Below, piece by piece: positions 24,843-32,159 of a DNA stretch of 36,449 bases (position 1 is the stretch's first letter; every line of letters begins with the position of its first letter). Both the position numbers and the translations under genes were made by a program. The notes under the pieces were generated by a model. The model was not told where the DNA came from. It made no database searches and saw only the letters and a program-made list of their open reading frames with translations. The stretch is from Euryarchaeota archaeon UBA556. Lineage in GTDB: Archaea > Thermoplasmatota > Poseidoniia > Poseidoniales > Thalassarchaeaceae. The stretch covers positions 11,002 to 47,450 of the forward strand of contig DADI01000060.1 of NCBI GenBank assembly GCA_002494975.1. Reading direction: 5' to 3'.

Positions 24843-25559
24843 ATGCTTAGTGACGAAGAACGCCTAACTGTAGTGAATGTAGTTGCATCAACCCGAGTCG
24901 CGGAAGAACTAGATCTTCCGGATATCGCAATTCAGCTGAATTGTGAGTATGAACCTGAACAGTTCCCAGGGGTTGTTTACAGAGTCGTTGACCCAAAACT
25001 TGCAATCCTTATGTTCCGTTCAGGAAGAGCAGTTTGCACAGGTGGAAAGAATGAACAAAATATCCACACAGGTATCGAAAGAATGACTGCTGATTTACAG
25101 AATGCAGGAATTGACACATGGGACTTAAAGGATGTTGAAATAGAAGTTCAAAATATGGTAGCTACATACTCTCTGTTCTATCCAGAAGACTATAATGGAA
25201 CCGCCAGAATGGATGATAACAATACACGTGTCATTGATTTAGAAGGAGGAGCAATTAGAGCCGCAACAGATGAAGAAGTTGAAGCAAATGATGACCGAAT
25301 CCGTGGAATTAGACAAGGAGAACCTTTAGCTGCACTTCCAAGAAAGTTGAATCTAAATAATCTGACCTTCCACTTACCTTTCGACAAAGTAGAGTATGAG
25401 CCAGAACAATTCCCTGGACTTATTTACAGATTAGATTACCCTAAAGTTGTATGCCTAATTTTCGGAAGTGGAAAGATGGTTATTACTGGTGCAAGACACA
25501 AGGATGAGATTCTTGAAGCAGTCCAGTTCATACAAGATGAGTTAGCAGATTTACTGTGA
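24843..25559 (+). CDS. tbp: TATA-box-binding protein with insertion in second repeat
   Basis: General transcription factor that binds the TATA box with TFB. It is 238 residues from the ATG at 24843, while archaeal TBPs are usually about 180-190. First repeat: LTVVNVVAST to MTADLQNAGI (about 8-89), with EYEPEQFPGVVYR. Second repeat: starts VQNMVATYSL (about 102-111), is interrupted by about 55 mostly hydrophilic, acidic residues (about 111-168), then resumes LNLNNLTFHL and EYEPEQFPGLIYR to the end. The frame is open to an ATG at 24801 and a TTG at 24789, but a TATA box at 24814-24820 lies inside that extension and points to 24843. The frame through the insert is open and its codon use looks normal, so it is not a sequencing frameshift. 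Confidence 0.93.
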   Translation: MLSDEERLTVVNVVASTRVAEELDLPDIAIQLNCEYEPEQFPGVVYRVVDPKLAILMFRSGRAVCTGGKNEQNIHTGIERMTADLQNAGIDTWDLKDVEIEVQNMVATYSLFYPEDYNGTARMDDNNTRVIDLEGGAIRAATDEEVEANDDRIRGIRQGEPLAALPRKLNLNNLTFHLPFDKVEYEPEQFPGLIYRLDYPKVVCLIFGSGKMVITGARHKDEILEAVQFIQDELADLL

Positions 25560-25609
25560 AATTTAATTTGAGAAACTTCAATCGAGAGATTGATGTGTGA
25601 GTAACTATG

Positions 25610-25630
25610 CGAGAGCGCTATGCGCTCTCG
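25610..25630. repeat. Perfect 9-bp inverted repeat spanning a start codon
   Basis: CGAGAGCGC, the 3-nt spacer TAT, then GCGCTCTCG. Each arm is 9 bp with seven G/C pairs, in otherwise AT-rich DNA. The start codon of the large membrane protein (ATG, 25620-25622) straddles the loop and the second arm, so the transcript would fold a stable hairpin over its own initiation site. No oligo-T follows, so it is not an ordinary terminator for the TBP gene. Confidence 0.7.
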
Positions 25631-28600
25631 GATTGAGACAGTTTATTTTCTGACCTTTCTATTGTTAATTTCGGTATTTTCGGGAATATATGCCCCTGAT
25701 AATCAGATAGAGGAACTTGAAGAAAGTAAAATACGCATAGATTCAATATCTAGAAGTTCAAACTTAATTGATATCCCGGATTGGAAAGTAAATGACAGGT
25801 GGAACTACAATGGTTACTTAGACATGGTAGATTTCATAGTTGATTCAGGAGTAAATACAGATTTAGAGACTCTAACAGGCACTTTGGAAAGTACGGTAAC
25901 AGATATTTATTTGACAACAGTAGATAATAATCCAACTCTGGTTTACAAGGTTGAATCAGATGGCTATTATGAAGCGAATAGTATTAATCTTGACGGCCAA
26001 CCAGGAGATTTAGAAGTAACTATGAGTACTGTTTCTACAGTAAGAGTCTCTGATCTTGCAACTGTATCTCAAAATGCGGTGATTGATATTAATTTCTGTA
26101 GAGATTTTTTATGGTGGTGCGTTGATGTTTCAGTTGGCACCCTAGAGGTAGATCAGTCTTATTCGCCCCCATTAGAAGGATATGACTTCCCGTTGTCAGT
26201 TGGAGAATCATGGAGCCAGAATTATACTGCAACTACGAATTATGATGGTCAAAGTGACTATGTAGATATTCCTGACGACAGCGTATCTCAAAGAAGTGCA
26301 AATTATGAAGTAGTCAGCCAAGGTTTTTCAGGCGTTAATTATGGAGGTTGCAGTACTTCATACAATATATCTAGCACTAATGCAGATGGTGATGATACCG
26401 GTTACAAGTGGTTTTGTCCAGCTATTAGAGGAGATGTGAAAATGGAAACAATAGAAAGTTTAGGTTTCACAGCAGTTCATTCGCTATCATCATATCAGGC
26501 AACTAGTAGGCAAAAGACAATAAATATTGATTTAGAATATCCACTATCTCCAATTAATATGGATATTTCGGCTTGGATTAATGTGACAAATAATAATGGT
26601 AATCCGGTAGGTAATCAAGAAATGGAGTTTAGATATGAAGTAGGAGGAGATATACAGAGTATTGTAACTTCTGCGAATGGAACTGCACATGTGATTTTAA
26701 ACACCGGAAATCTAGCAGATGACTCATACTCAGGAAATGATTTAGGAAGTCATGGGATATTAGCATGGACCAATACAGAATCAACTAAAATCATAGGAGT
26801 GAGCACAGTAACAATCGACCCGGATGTATTTGAAATTGACTTATATGTTAATCCAAATGGTGTTTCAGTCGAAAGGATTAGAGAAAATTCAACAATTACT
26901 TTGGATGAAAATATTGGATTTACAGGAATTAGAGGAGATAGGTTTGTTGCAAGTATACCTGTGCTAAATAAAGGATTAAGATTATCTCCAGCTGCTGTTT
27001 TGCAGATTATAGGTCCAGATGGTACAATCTCAAATGCAAATATACCTCAACTTTCCAGCCTCGAAGAAGCAAGAGTCGAAGTATCTTGGGAAGTCCCAGC
27101 AAATCAACCATTTGGAAACATATTAATGTCATTTAACATTGAAATTGACGATGGAGATTTGACGAATAATGAGGGGGAATTCAGTCTTTTCATAGGAGCC
27201 ATACCAGTCGCATTATTAACAATTGTAGAAGAATCATTGACTCTTGATGAAGTGACTTTTAACGGGCTTAATTCTTATGACCCAGATGGAGGGCTTCTAG
27301 ATTGCACCTTTTCTCTGGAAAGTCTATCAGGAGATATTGTAACATCTCAGGAAGATGATTGTATTTTCGAATACACTTGGAATGATGATGGTGTCTTTAC
27401 AGTAAATATGGTGATTACAGATGAAGAAAGTGATTTTGATTCAGTAAGTAGTGAGATTATTATTATTAATAGGGCACCTGAAATTACAGTTTCTACTGAT
27501 TCTGAAACGAGTCCAGTACTATCACCTATAACATTCGAAATTACTGAACGGAATGATCTAGATTCTCTTAATCCACAGGCACCAGTAGATATCTTTTGGA
27601 AAGCACCTTGTGAACAAGGAAATCTGGGCATAAAATGTACATTGACACCAGATCAAGAAGGACCGTATACCGTTGAAGTTGAGGCCATGGACGACGATGG
27701 AGCGGTAACAACTGAATCATATACAATAGATGTAACAAATATCGCCCCTTACAATCCAGAATGGGAAGTCCTATTTGATGGAAATAGGATGACTACAAAT
27801 TCTTTCGGACTTTATACAGTGAATGAAGGAGACCAACTTACCATAAGAGGATGGGCTGAAGATTCAGATAACGACATGTCATCATTAAGGCATGTTTGGA
27901 CTCCAGATGCAGAAGATTATCCAGGCATTAATAATCAGCAAGAAGGTCTTGTAAGTTCAATAGAACATATTTACAACACGGAAGGTCAACACATTGCAAC
28001 ATTCCAAGTCTTTGACGATAATAATGAAAGTACTGATTTAATGACTGTACCATTCAAAGTAAATAATATCGCACCTATTATTCGCCCATTTTCTCAACCC
28101 TTGCCTGTTGCAGAAGATCAGCAAATGGAGATATCGATTATAGTTCAAGACACCATATATGATATGGAAAGCCTCATTCCATGTTATGACATTAATCCTT
28201 ATTCTAATTCGGATAATTTAGGTAATTCGAGTGATGATTGTGATATCGAGGCGTATTATTTAGAATATGCATGGCCTAATTCTGATACTGCCCCAGACCA
28301 TATTGTATTCCATGTAACTGATAATGATGGCGCTATAGCTTCCGTAAATATATCAATAGATGTCAGAAATATGAAGCCTAATGTAGGTATGACAACTAGT
28401 GAATACCAGCCGACTGCTGGTGAAATGATTAGTTTGACAGGTAATGGAACTACTGACTCTGTTTATGACATGGATAATATGCAATACTGGTGGGACATGG
28501 ATATTTCAAAAGATACTGACGGAGACGGAGACAAAAGCAATGATCAAGACATTACTGGGAAAATAGTTGAATGGTCATTTTCCAATGCCAAAGATACAAC

Positions 28601-29093
28601 CATTCAACTAACTGTATATGATGGAGATTCATCAGATTCAATGAGGATAACAATACAAGTTCAAGAAAAACCATTTGCACTTTCAGATGTTCTAACAAAT
28701 CCAATTTTTATTGGTATAATACTATTATCAATTCTTGGGGTTTTGGGAGTACTAATGAGAAAGAAAAACATGCCACTAGTAGTATCTTCAATAACTGAAG
28801 GGAATATGATAATGGATGATGCTTTTGACGATCCTGAATTCGACCCCTTTAGTAAAGATAAACAAAAGCAAAAAATTAGTAAAAAAAGAATAAAACAGGA
28901 TAAAAATAAACCTAACAATAAGAATTCAAAAGATATTGATTCAGACTTAATAATAAATCCTACTGAAAATGAGATGCTACAAGAAATGGAAGAATTGAAG
29001 GCAAAACTAAAGCAGTTGGAAGATAAAAATCTCTCAGTAAATGAAGTCATGAGCTCGTCAGAGATAGAAGAACTAATTGGGGAAGAGGAATAG
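25620..29093 (+). CDS. Giant surface protein with PKD/Ig-like domains and coiled-coil tail
   Basis: 1157 residues. A signal peptide or TM anchor lies at about 7-25 (TVYFLTFLLLISVFSGIYA). An N-terminal module of unknown fold (about 30-500) with several Cys follows. Then come about five PKD/cadherin-like beta-sandwich domains (about 530-1020), marked by repeats such as FNGLNSYDPDGG, NRAPEITV, NIAPYNPEW, NIAPIIRPF and NMKPNVGM, with a calcium-type DTDGDGDKSND loop near 968. One TM helix (about 1026-1046) precedes a 110-residue cytoplasmic tail, first very Lys-rich, then a Glu/Leu coiled coil (LQEMEELKAKLKQLEDKNL). No enzyme motif is seen. It lies 60 nt after the TBP gene and only 8 nt before sepF. 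Likely an adhesion, envelope or scaffold protein. Confidence 0.88.
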   Translation: MRSRIETVYFLTFLLLISVFSGIYAPDNQIEELEESKIRIDSISRSSNLIDIPDWKVNDRWNYNGYLDMVDFIVDSGVNTDLETLTGTLESTVTDIYLTTVDNNPTLVYKVESDGYYEANSINLDGQPGDLEVTMSTVSTVRVSDLATVSQNAVIDINFCRDFLWWCVDVSVGTLEVDQSYSPPLEGYDFPLSVGESWSQNYTATTNYDGQSDYVDIPDDSVSQRSANYEVVSQGFSGVNYGGCSTSYNISSTNADGDDTGYKWFCPAIRGDVKMETIESLGFTAVHSLSSYQATSRQKTINIDLEYPLSPINMDISAWINVTNNNGNPVGNQEMEFRYEVGGDIQSIVTSANGTAHVILNTGNLADDSYSGNDLGSHGILAWTNTESTKIIGVSTVTIDPDVFEIDLYVNPNGVSVERIRENSTITLDENIGFTGIRGDRFVASIPVLNKGLRLSPAAVLQIIGPDGTISNANIPQLSSLEEARVEVSWEVPANQPFGNILMSFNIEIDDGDLTNNEGEFSLFIGAIPVALLTIVEESLTLDEVTFNGLNSYDPDGGLLDCTFSLESLSGDIVTSQEDDCIFEYTWNDDGVFTVNMVITDEESDFDSVSSEIIIINRAPEITVSTDSETSPVLSPITFEITERNDLDSLNPQAPVDIFWKAPCEQGNLGIKCTLTPDQEGPYTVEVEAMDDDGAVTTESYTIDVTNIAPYNPEWEVLFDGNRMTTNSFGLYTVNEGDQLTIRGWAEDSDNDMSSLRHVWTPDAEDYPGINNQQEGLVSSIEHIYNTEGQHIATFQVFDDNNESTDLMTVPFKVNNIAPIIRPFSQPLPVAEDQQMEISIIVQDTIYDMESLIPCYDINPYSNSDNLGNSSDDCDIEAYYLEYAWPNSDTAPDHIVFHVTDNDGAIASVNISIDVRNMKPNVGMTTSEYQPTAGEMISLTGNGTTDSVYDMDNMQYWWDMDISKDTDGDGDKSNDQDITGKIVEWSFSNAKDTTIQLTVYDGDSSDSMRITIQVQEKPFALSDVLTNPIFIGIILLSILGVLGVLMRKKNMPLVVSSITEGNMIMDDAFDDPEFDPFSKDKQKQKISKKRIKQDKNKPNNKNSKDIDSDLIINPTENEMLQEMEELKAKLKQLEDKNLSVNEVMSSSEIEELIGEEE

Positions 29094-29101
29094 GACATTG
29101 T

Positions 29102-29587
29102 ATGGTCAATCTATTCAAGCTTCTAGGTTTACCTGATCCAAACAAGACAATCCCTAGAATAGTCAAGAAAAATTTAGGATCTGCAAATCCAGGGCCGAGA
29201 TCTAATTCAAGAGCAGACTTCCACGACCTAGGTGATATTTTGTGGTCTGAAAGAACTGAAAGATTGACACCTCAGGCTTATAGAAATATAATCTACATGA
29301 AGCCTGATGAATACGATAGGATTCGACTAGATGGAATAGAAAATGAATTAGCAAGAGGGAATATGCTGCTTGTAGATATCAGTTCATTGGCACACATGCC
29401 GGCTCAGAAGAATATTTGTAAAAGAAAAGTAGAAGATTTGGGGGAAAGAATGGATATCCCAGTATTTGCTTTGAATGAAAATGATTCATTATTGATGGTA
29501 CCTGGTTCAGGAATGAGAGTAGATACTACAAAGCATAGATTAGGCATGAAAGATTTAGAAGGGCTGCCTATAAAATTGGATTCTTAG
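29102..29587 (+). CDS. sepF: SepF-like cell-division protein
   Basis: SepF anchors FtsZ to the membrane in archaea with FtsZ-based division. The 161 residues begin with a short amphipathic segment (MVNLFKLLGLPDP) suited to membrane attachment, then a linker of about 50 residues. The SepF core (about 65-150) reads IIYMKPDEYDRIR, ELARGNMLLVDISSLAHMP, VEDLGERMDIPVFALNENDSLLMVPGSGMRV, which follows the DUF552 pattern: strand, G-N, D-I-S-x-L, helix, then a final strand ending P-x-G-x-x-V. The match is by pattern, not by search. The gene lies 8 nt behind the PKD-type membrane protein, suggesting co-transcription. Its stop overlaps the convergent flavin-reductase-like gene by 4 nt. Confidence 0.78.
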   Translation: MVNLFKLLGLPDPNKTIPRIVKKNLGSANPGPRSNSRADFHDLGDILWSERTERLTPQAYRNIIYMKPDEYDRIRLDGIENELARGNMLLVDISSLAHMPAQKNICKRKVEDLGERMDIPVFALNENDSLLMVPGSGMRVDTTKHRLGMKDLEGLPIKLDS

Positions 29588-30435
29588 TATGAAACTTCAA
29601 AATCCCAATCATTTTTACTAGAACTAGGCCCTAATTTATTAAAATTAATCTGCATTAATTTTTGTGGCATATTTGAAGAATTGATTTTAGCAGATGTCAG
29701 TATACTCTCAACGCAAAGTATCGCTAAAGATGCTGAAGAACCCTCTGGTAATGGATGAATTTCGACTAACTTACACTGCATTGCAGCCATTGCTGATGAA
29801 AGAATTGGTAAATCATCGCTTGAAAGCATGCTTCCACTGACTAATTCCCACTCTGATTCATCTATAGGTAATTTTGTAGAAGTCTTCTGTATGTTTTTCG
29901 CAGAATCTAGATCTGCAGGAAGTATGAATACCATGCATGATGAACCTACTCCTGAACTACGGAAATTAACTAAAGTATCTCTTTCTTGACCATTTCTACT
30001 CTTTGAAAGACTAACGGTGATTAACGGAGGAGTATTTGATACGACACCTATTGAGGACATTGGTGCTAGGTTTTGTATACCTTCAGAGCTTACTGTTCCA
30101 ATCAGAGATACAGGACGTGGCATCATTAAAGACGCCAGCCAATTTCTTCTCTGCTCATGCGATAATTCAGATAATTTAGAAACCTTGGTTTCGCCATCTA
30201 ATGATAGATAGGCGCCTGGTTCCGATTCGTATTTACCGTCCTCTAACCAAGTATCAAGTTCACCCGATTCTACTTCAGATGCAGAAAAGGAGGTGAATTG
30301 ACGATAATTTTCCCAATTGGAAATATCTTTTTCATCGCCACCACGTGATTTTTTTCTTTCAATAGATGCATCGGCATATGTGACACATCTACGGAGAAAT
30401 CGAGAAACTACTTCTCTTCTCTGAGAAATATCCAT
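29584..30435 (-). CDS. Flavin reductase-like domain protein
   Basis: 283 residues. The N-terminal 105 residues are hydrophilic and unassigned. Residues about 106-250 match the flavin-reductase-like FMN-binding split-barrel family: MMPRPVSLIGTVSSEGIQNLAPMSSIGVVSNTPPLITVSLSK, then ERDTLVNFRSSGVGSSCMVFI and a PILSSAMAAMQCKLVEIHPL segment. Members are FMN-dependent oxidoreductases or reductase partners of monooxygenases; the partner is not visible here. It lies 5 nt downstream of the peroxiredoxin gene in the same direction, so a shared redox or detoxification role is possible. The long N-terminal extension is unusual for the family. Confidence 0.82.
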   Translation of the reverse strand: MDISQRREVVSRFLRRCVTYADASIERKKSRGGDEKDISNWENYRQFTSFSASEVESGELDTWLEDGKYESEPGAYLSLDGETKVSKLSELSHEQRRNWLASLMMPRPVSLIGTVSSEGIQNLAPMSSIGVVSNTPPLITVSLSKSRNGQERDTLVNFRSSGVGSSCMVFILPADLDSAKNIQKTSTKLPIDESEWELVSGSMLSSDDLPILSSAMAAMQCKLVEIHPLPEGSSASLAILCVESILTSAKINSSNMPQKLMQINFNKLGPSSSKNDWDFEVSY

Positions 30436-30440
30436 TTAAA

Positions 30441-30926
30441 TCACTCTATACCTAACTCTCTAACCAGTCGATCAACATGGCCACTGGCTCTAACATTATA
30501 CCCTACTGAAATTAGTTTACCATCTGTGCCAATAACAAAGGTGGAGCGAGAAACGCCTAAGTAAGTTTTACCGTAATTCATTTTTTCTCTCCATACACCA
30601 TATAAATTATGTAATTCTATATCAGAATCTACGATTAATTCAAATGGGAGTTCATATTTATCAATAAATTTCTGATGTGAATTGGATGAATCTTTGGATA
30701 CACCTATAACCCTAAAACCTGAAGACTGAAGTCGAGAAAAGTTATCTCTGAAATCACATGCCTGAACAGTACAACCGGGAGTACTATCTTTAGGATAAAA
30801 ATAAAGAATAACTTTTTCTCCGGATGAAAGAATTTCTGAGAGAATTATTTCATCGCCATTTGTTAGTTCTGCTACAAAATCTGGTGCGATTTGACCTACT
30901 TCTAAGGAGACCGGTTCTGAGTTCAT
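30441..30926 (-). CDS. bcp: Peroxiredoxin, Bcp/PrxQ type
   Basis: Thiol peroxidase reducing H2O2 and organic hydroperoxides. From the ATG at 30926 it is 161 residues. The core has APDFVAELTNGDEI, VILYFYPKDSTPGCTVQACDFRDNF with peroxidatic C52 and resolving C57 (the CxxxxC spacing of PrxQ), FRVIGVSKDS, and RSTFVIGTDGKLISVGYNVRASGHVDRLV. The frame is open 17 codons further up to a TTG, but the ATG matches the family N-terminus (VSLEVGQIAPDF). It is divergent from the small membrane protein gene at 30996 and probably shares an operon with the flavin-reductase-like gene. Confidence 0.95.
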   Translation of the reverse strand: MNSEPVSLEVGQIAPDFVAELTNGDEIILSEILSSGEKVILYFYPKDSTPGCTVQACDFRDNFSRLQSSGFRVIGVSKDSSNSHQKFIDKYELPFELIVDSDIELHNLYGVWREKMNYGKTYLGVSRSTFVIGTDGKLISVGYNVRASGHVDRLVRELGIE

Positions 30927-30995
30927 GTTTCTCGCAAGAGTAAGAGACTGATGAATGCTCGTACTAACAGCATTCAATAGTAAACATCCTCTGGT

Positions 30996-31274
30996 ATGAA
31001 TATGAGTAAAGTAGGAATCATTTGTTTGGTATTAGGAGTTTTAGGATTCACAGCATTTCTAATTTCTATTACAATTGTAGGATATATTGATGATAGAGTA
31101 AATGAAGAATGTGATACTGAAATAGGCACAGTAGGGCAGATCATAGGTGCAGATGAAGGGCAATGTCAAGATGCTAGAGATTCAAGAAACCTGATTAAAA
31201 GTATCCAAATTCCAATTCTAAGTATTGGAGTGATCTCTGGAGTTTTCGGTGGAATACTAATTTTCAAAGATTAA
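30996..31274 (+). CDS. Small two-TM membrane protein
   Basis: 92 residues: TM1 about 7-29 (GIICLVLGVLGFTAFLISITIVG), a loop of about 40 residues with Cys pairs (EECDTE, GQCQDA) and TM2 about 72-90 (IPILSIGVISGVFGGILIF). The loop faces outside if the short N-terminus is inside, and its two Cys could form a disulfide. The start could also be the second ATG at 31002. Not recognised. Its stop overlaps the convergent nth gene by 4 nt. Confidence 0.65.
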   Translation: MNMSKVGIICLVLGVLGFTAFLISITIVGYIDDRVNEECDTEIGTVGQIIGADEGQCQDARDSRNLIKSIQIPILSIGVISGVFGGILIFKD

Positions 31275-31918
31275 TTTCTCATCTCATCTCTAATCCTTTT
31301 CTTTGTTGATGCCCATCCACAAATCAAGCATTTTTCTAAATCGTGGTTTCTTGCGGGACAATATTCTCGACCAAAGAAAATGATTTGTAAGTGCCGTCTA
31401 ATCCAAGTATCTCTCGGAAAAACTTTTTTCAAATCTTTTTCGGTAGTTTCTACATTTTTCCCATTGGATAACCCCCAGCGAGAAGCTAAACGATGTATGT
31501 GAGTGTCTACAGCAAATGCAGGGATTCCAAAAGCTTGTGACATTACTACACTTGCAGTTTTATGGCCAACACCAGCTAATGATTCCAAAAAATCCCAGTC
31601 AGGTATAACTTCACCACCACCATCTATTATTTGTAAAGCCATTTTCTGAAGGTTCTTGGCTTTCGTAGGAGCTAAACCTATCTCTCTAATAATTCCATGA
31701 ATTTCTGTAATTTCTAACCTAGACATTTTTTCAGGATTATCAGCTCGAGAGAACAGATTAGGAGTCACTTCATTGACTTTTTTATCCGTGGTCTGAGCAG
31801 ACAACATTACTGCTACGAGTAAGGTGTATGCATCCTTATGATCTAGAGGAATAGGCTGAGTAGGATACAGGTCATCTAATATCTCACCAATGCGATCTGC
31901 CTTGGTGGCTCTATTCAT
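31271..31918 (-). CDS. nth: Endonuclease III, three-cysteine variant
   Basis: Base-excision repair DNA glycosylase/AP lyase for oxidised pyrimidines. From the ATG at 31918 it is 215 residues; that ATG overlaps the stop of the gene upstream (TGATG). Helix-hairpin-helix LESLAGVGHKTASVVM holds the catalytic Lys (K120), and VDTHIHRLASRWGL holds the catalytic Asp (D138). The C-terminal Fe-S loop reads C187-x9-C197-x2-C200 and has no fourth Cys, unlike the usual C-x6-C-x2-C-x5-C. The [4Fe-4S] cluster may be absent or have a different fourth ligand. Glycosylase call strong. Confidence 0.94.
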   Translation of the reverse strand: MNRATKADRIGEILDDLYPTQPIPLDHKDAYTLLVAVMLSAQTTDKKVNEVTPNLFSRADNPEKMSRLEITEIHGIIREIGLAPTKAKNLQKMALQIIDGGGEVIPDWDFLESLAGVGHKTASVVMSQAFGIPAFAVDTHIHRLASRWGLSNGKNVETTEKDLKKVFPRDTWIRRHLQIIFFGREYCPARNHDLEKCLICGWASTKKRIRDEMRN

Positions 31919-32124
31919 CACTCCATCTCCACTTGAACTCTAAGACCGTAAATAAATGCTAAAAGGATTATAGAAAAAGGTACGCCATAACATGGGCCGT
32001 ACATAAAATCAGAACTAGATGGAGAGCTAGTGATTCCTCCGAAAATAATGTATGCTACTAGTCCAAGAATCATGGCGGGTAATACAGAAACTAAGGCGAA
32101 TACTAGTCCTCGAGTCATACTCAT
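31918..32124 (-). CDS. Small two-TM membrane protein upstream of nth
   Basis: About 68 residues from the ATG at 32124 (MSMTRG); the frame is open seven codons further up to a GTG. TM1 is about VFALVSVLPAMILGLVAYIIFG and TM2 about YGVPFSIILLAFIYGL. It is joined to nth by a TGATG overlap, which argues that it is a real, translated gene. Not recognised. Confidence 0.55.
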   Translation of the reverse strand: MSMTRGLVFALVSVLPAMILGLVAYIIFGGITSSPSSSDFMYGPCYGVPFSIILLAFIYGLRVQVEME

Positions 32125-32159
32125 ATATCGATGGAAGAGATTCACAATGATGAATATTA

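Noticed and set aside
25610..25630. Reading the 9-bp inverted repeat as a terminator of the TBP gene
   Set aside because: No T-run follows and it overlaps a start codon; archaeal termination mainly uses oligo-T without hairpins.
28661..29098. 145-codon minus-strand frame rich in Ser and Phe
   Set aside because: Antisense to the TM and Lys/Glu-rich tail of the PKD protein; its apparent hydrophobicity follows from that.
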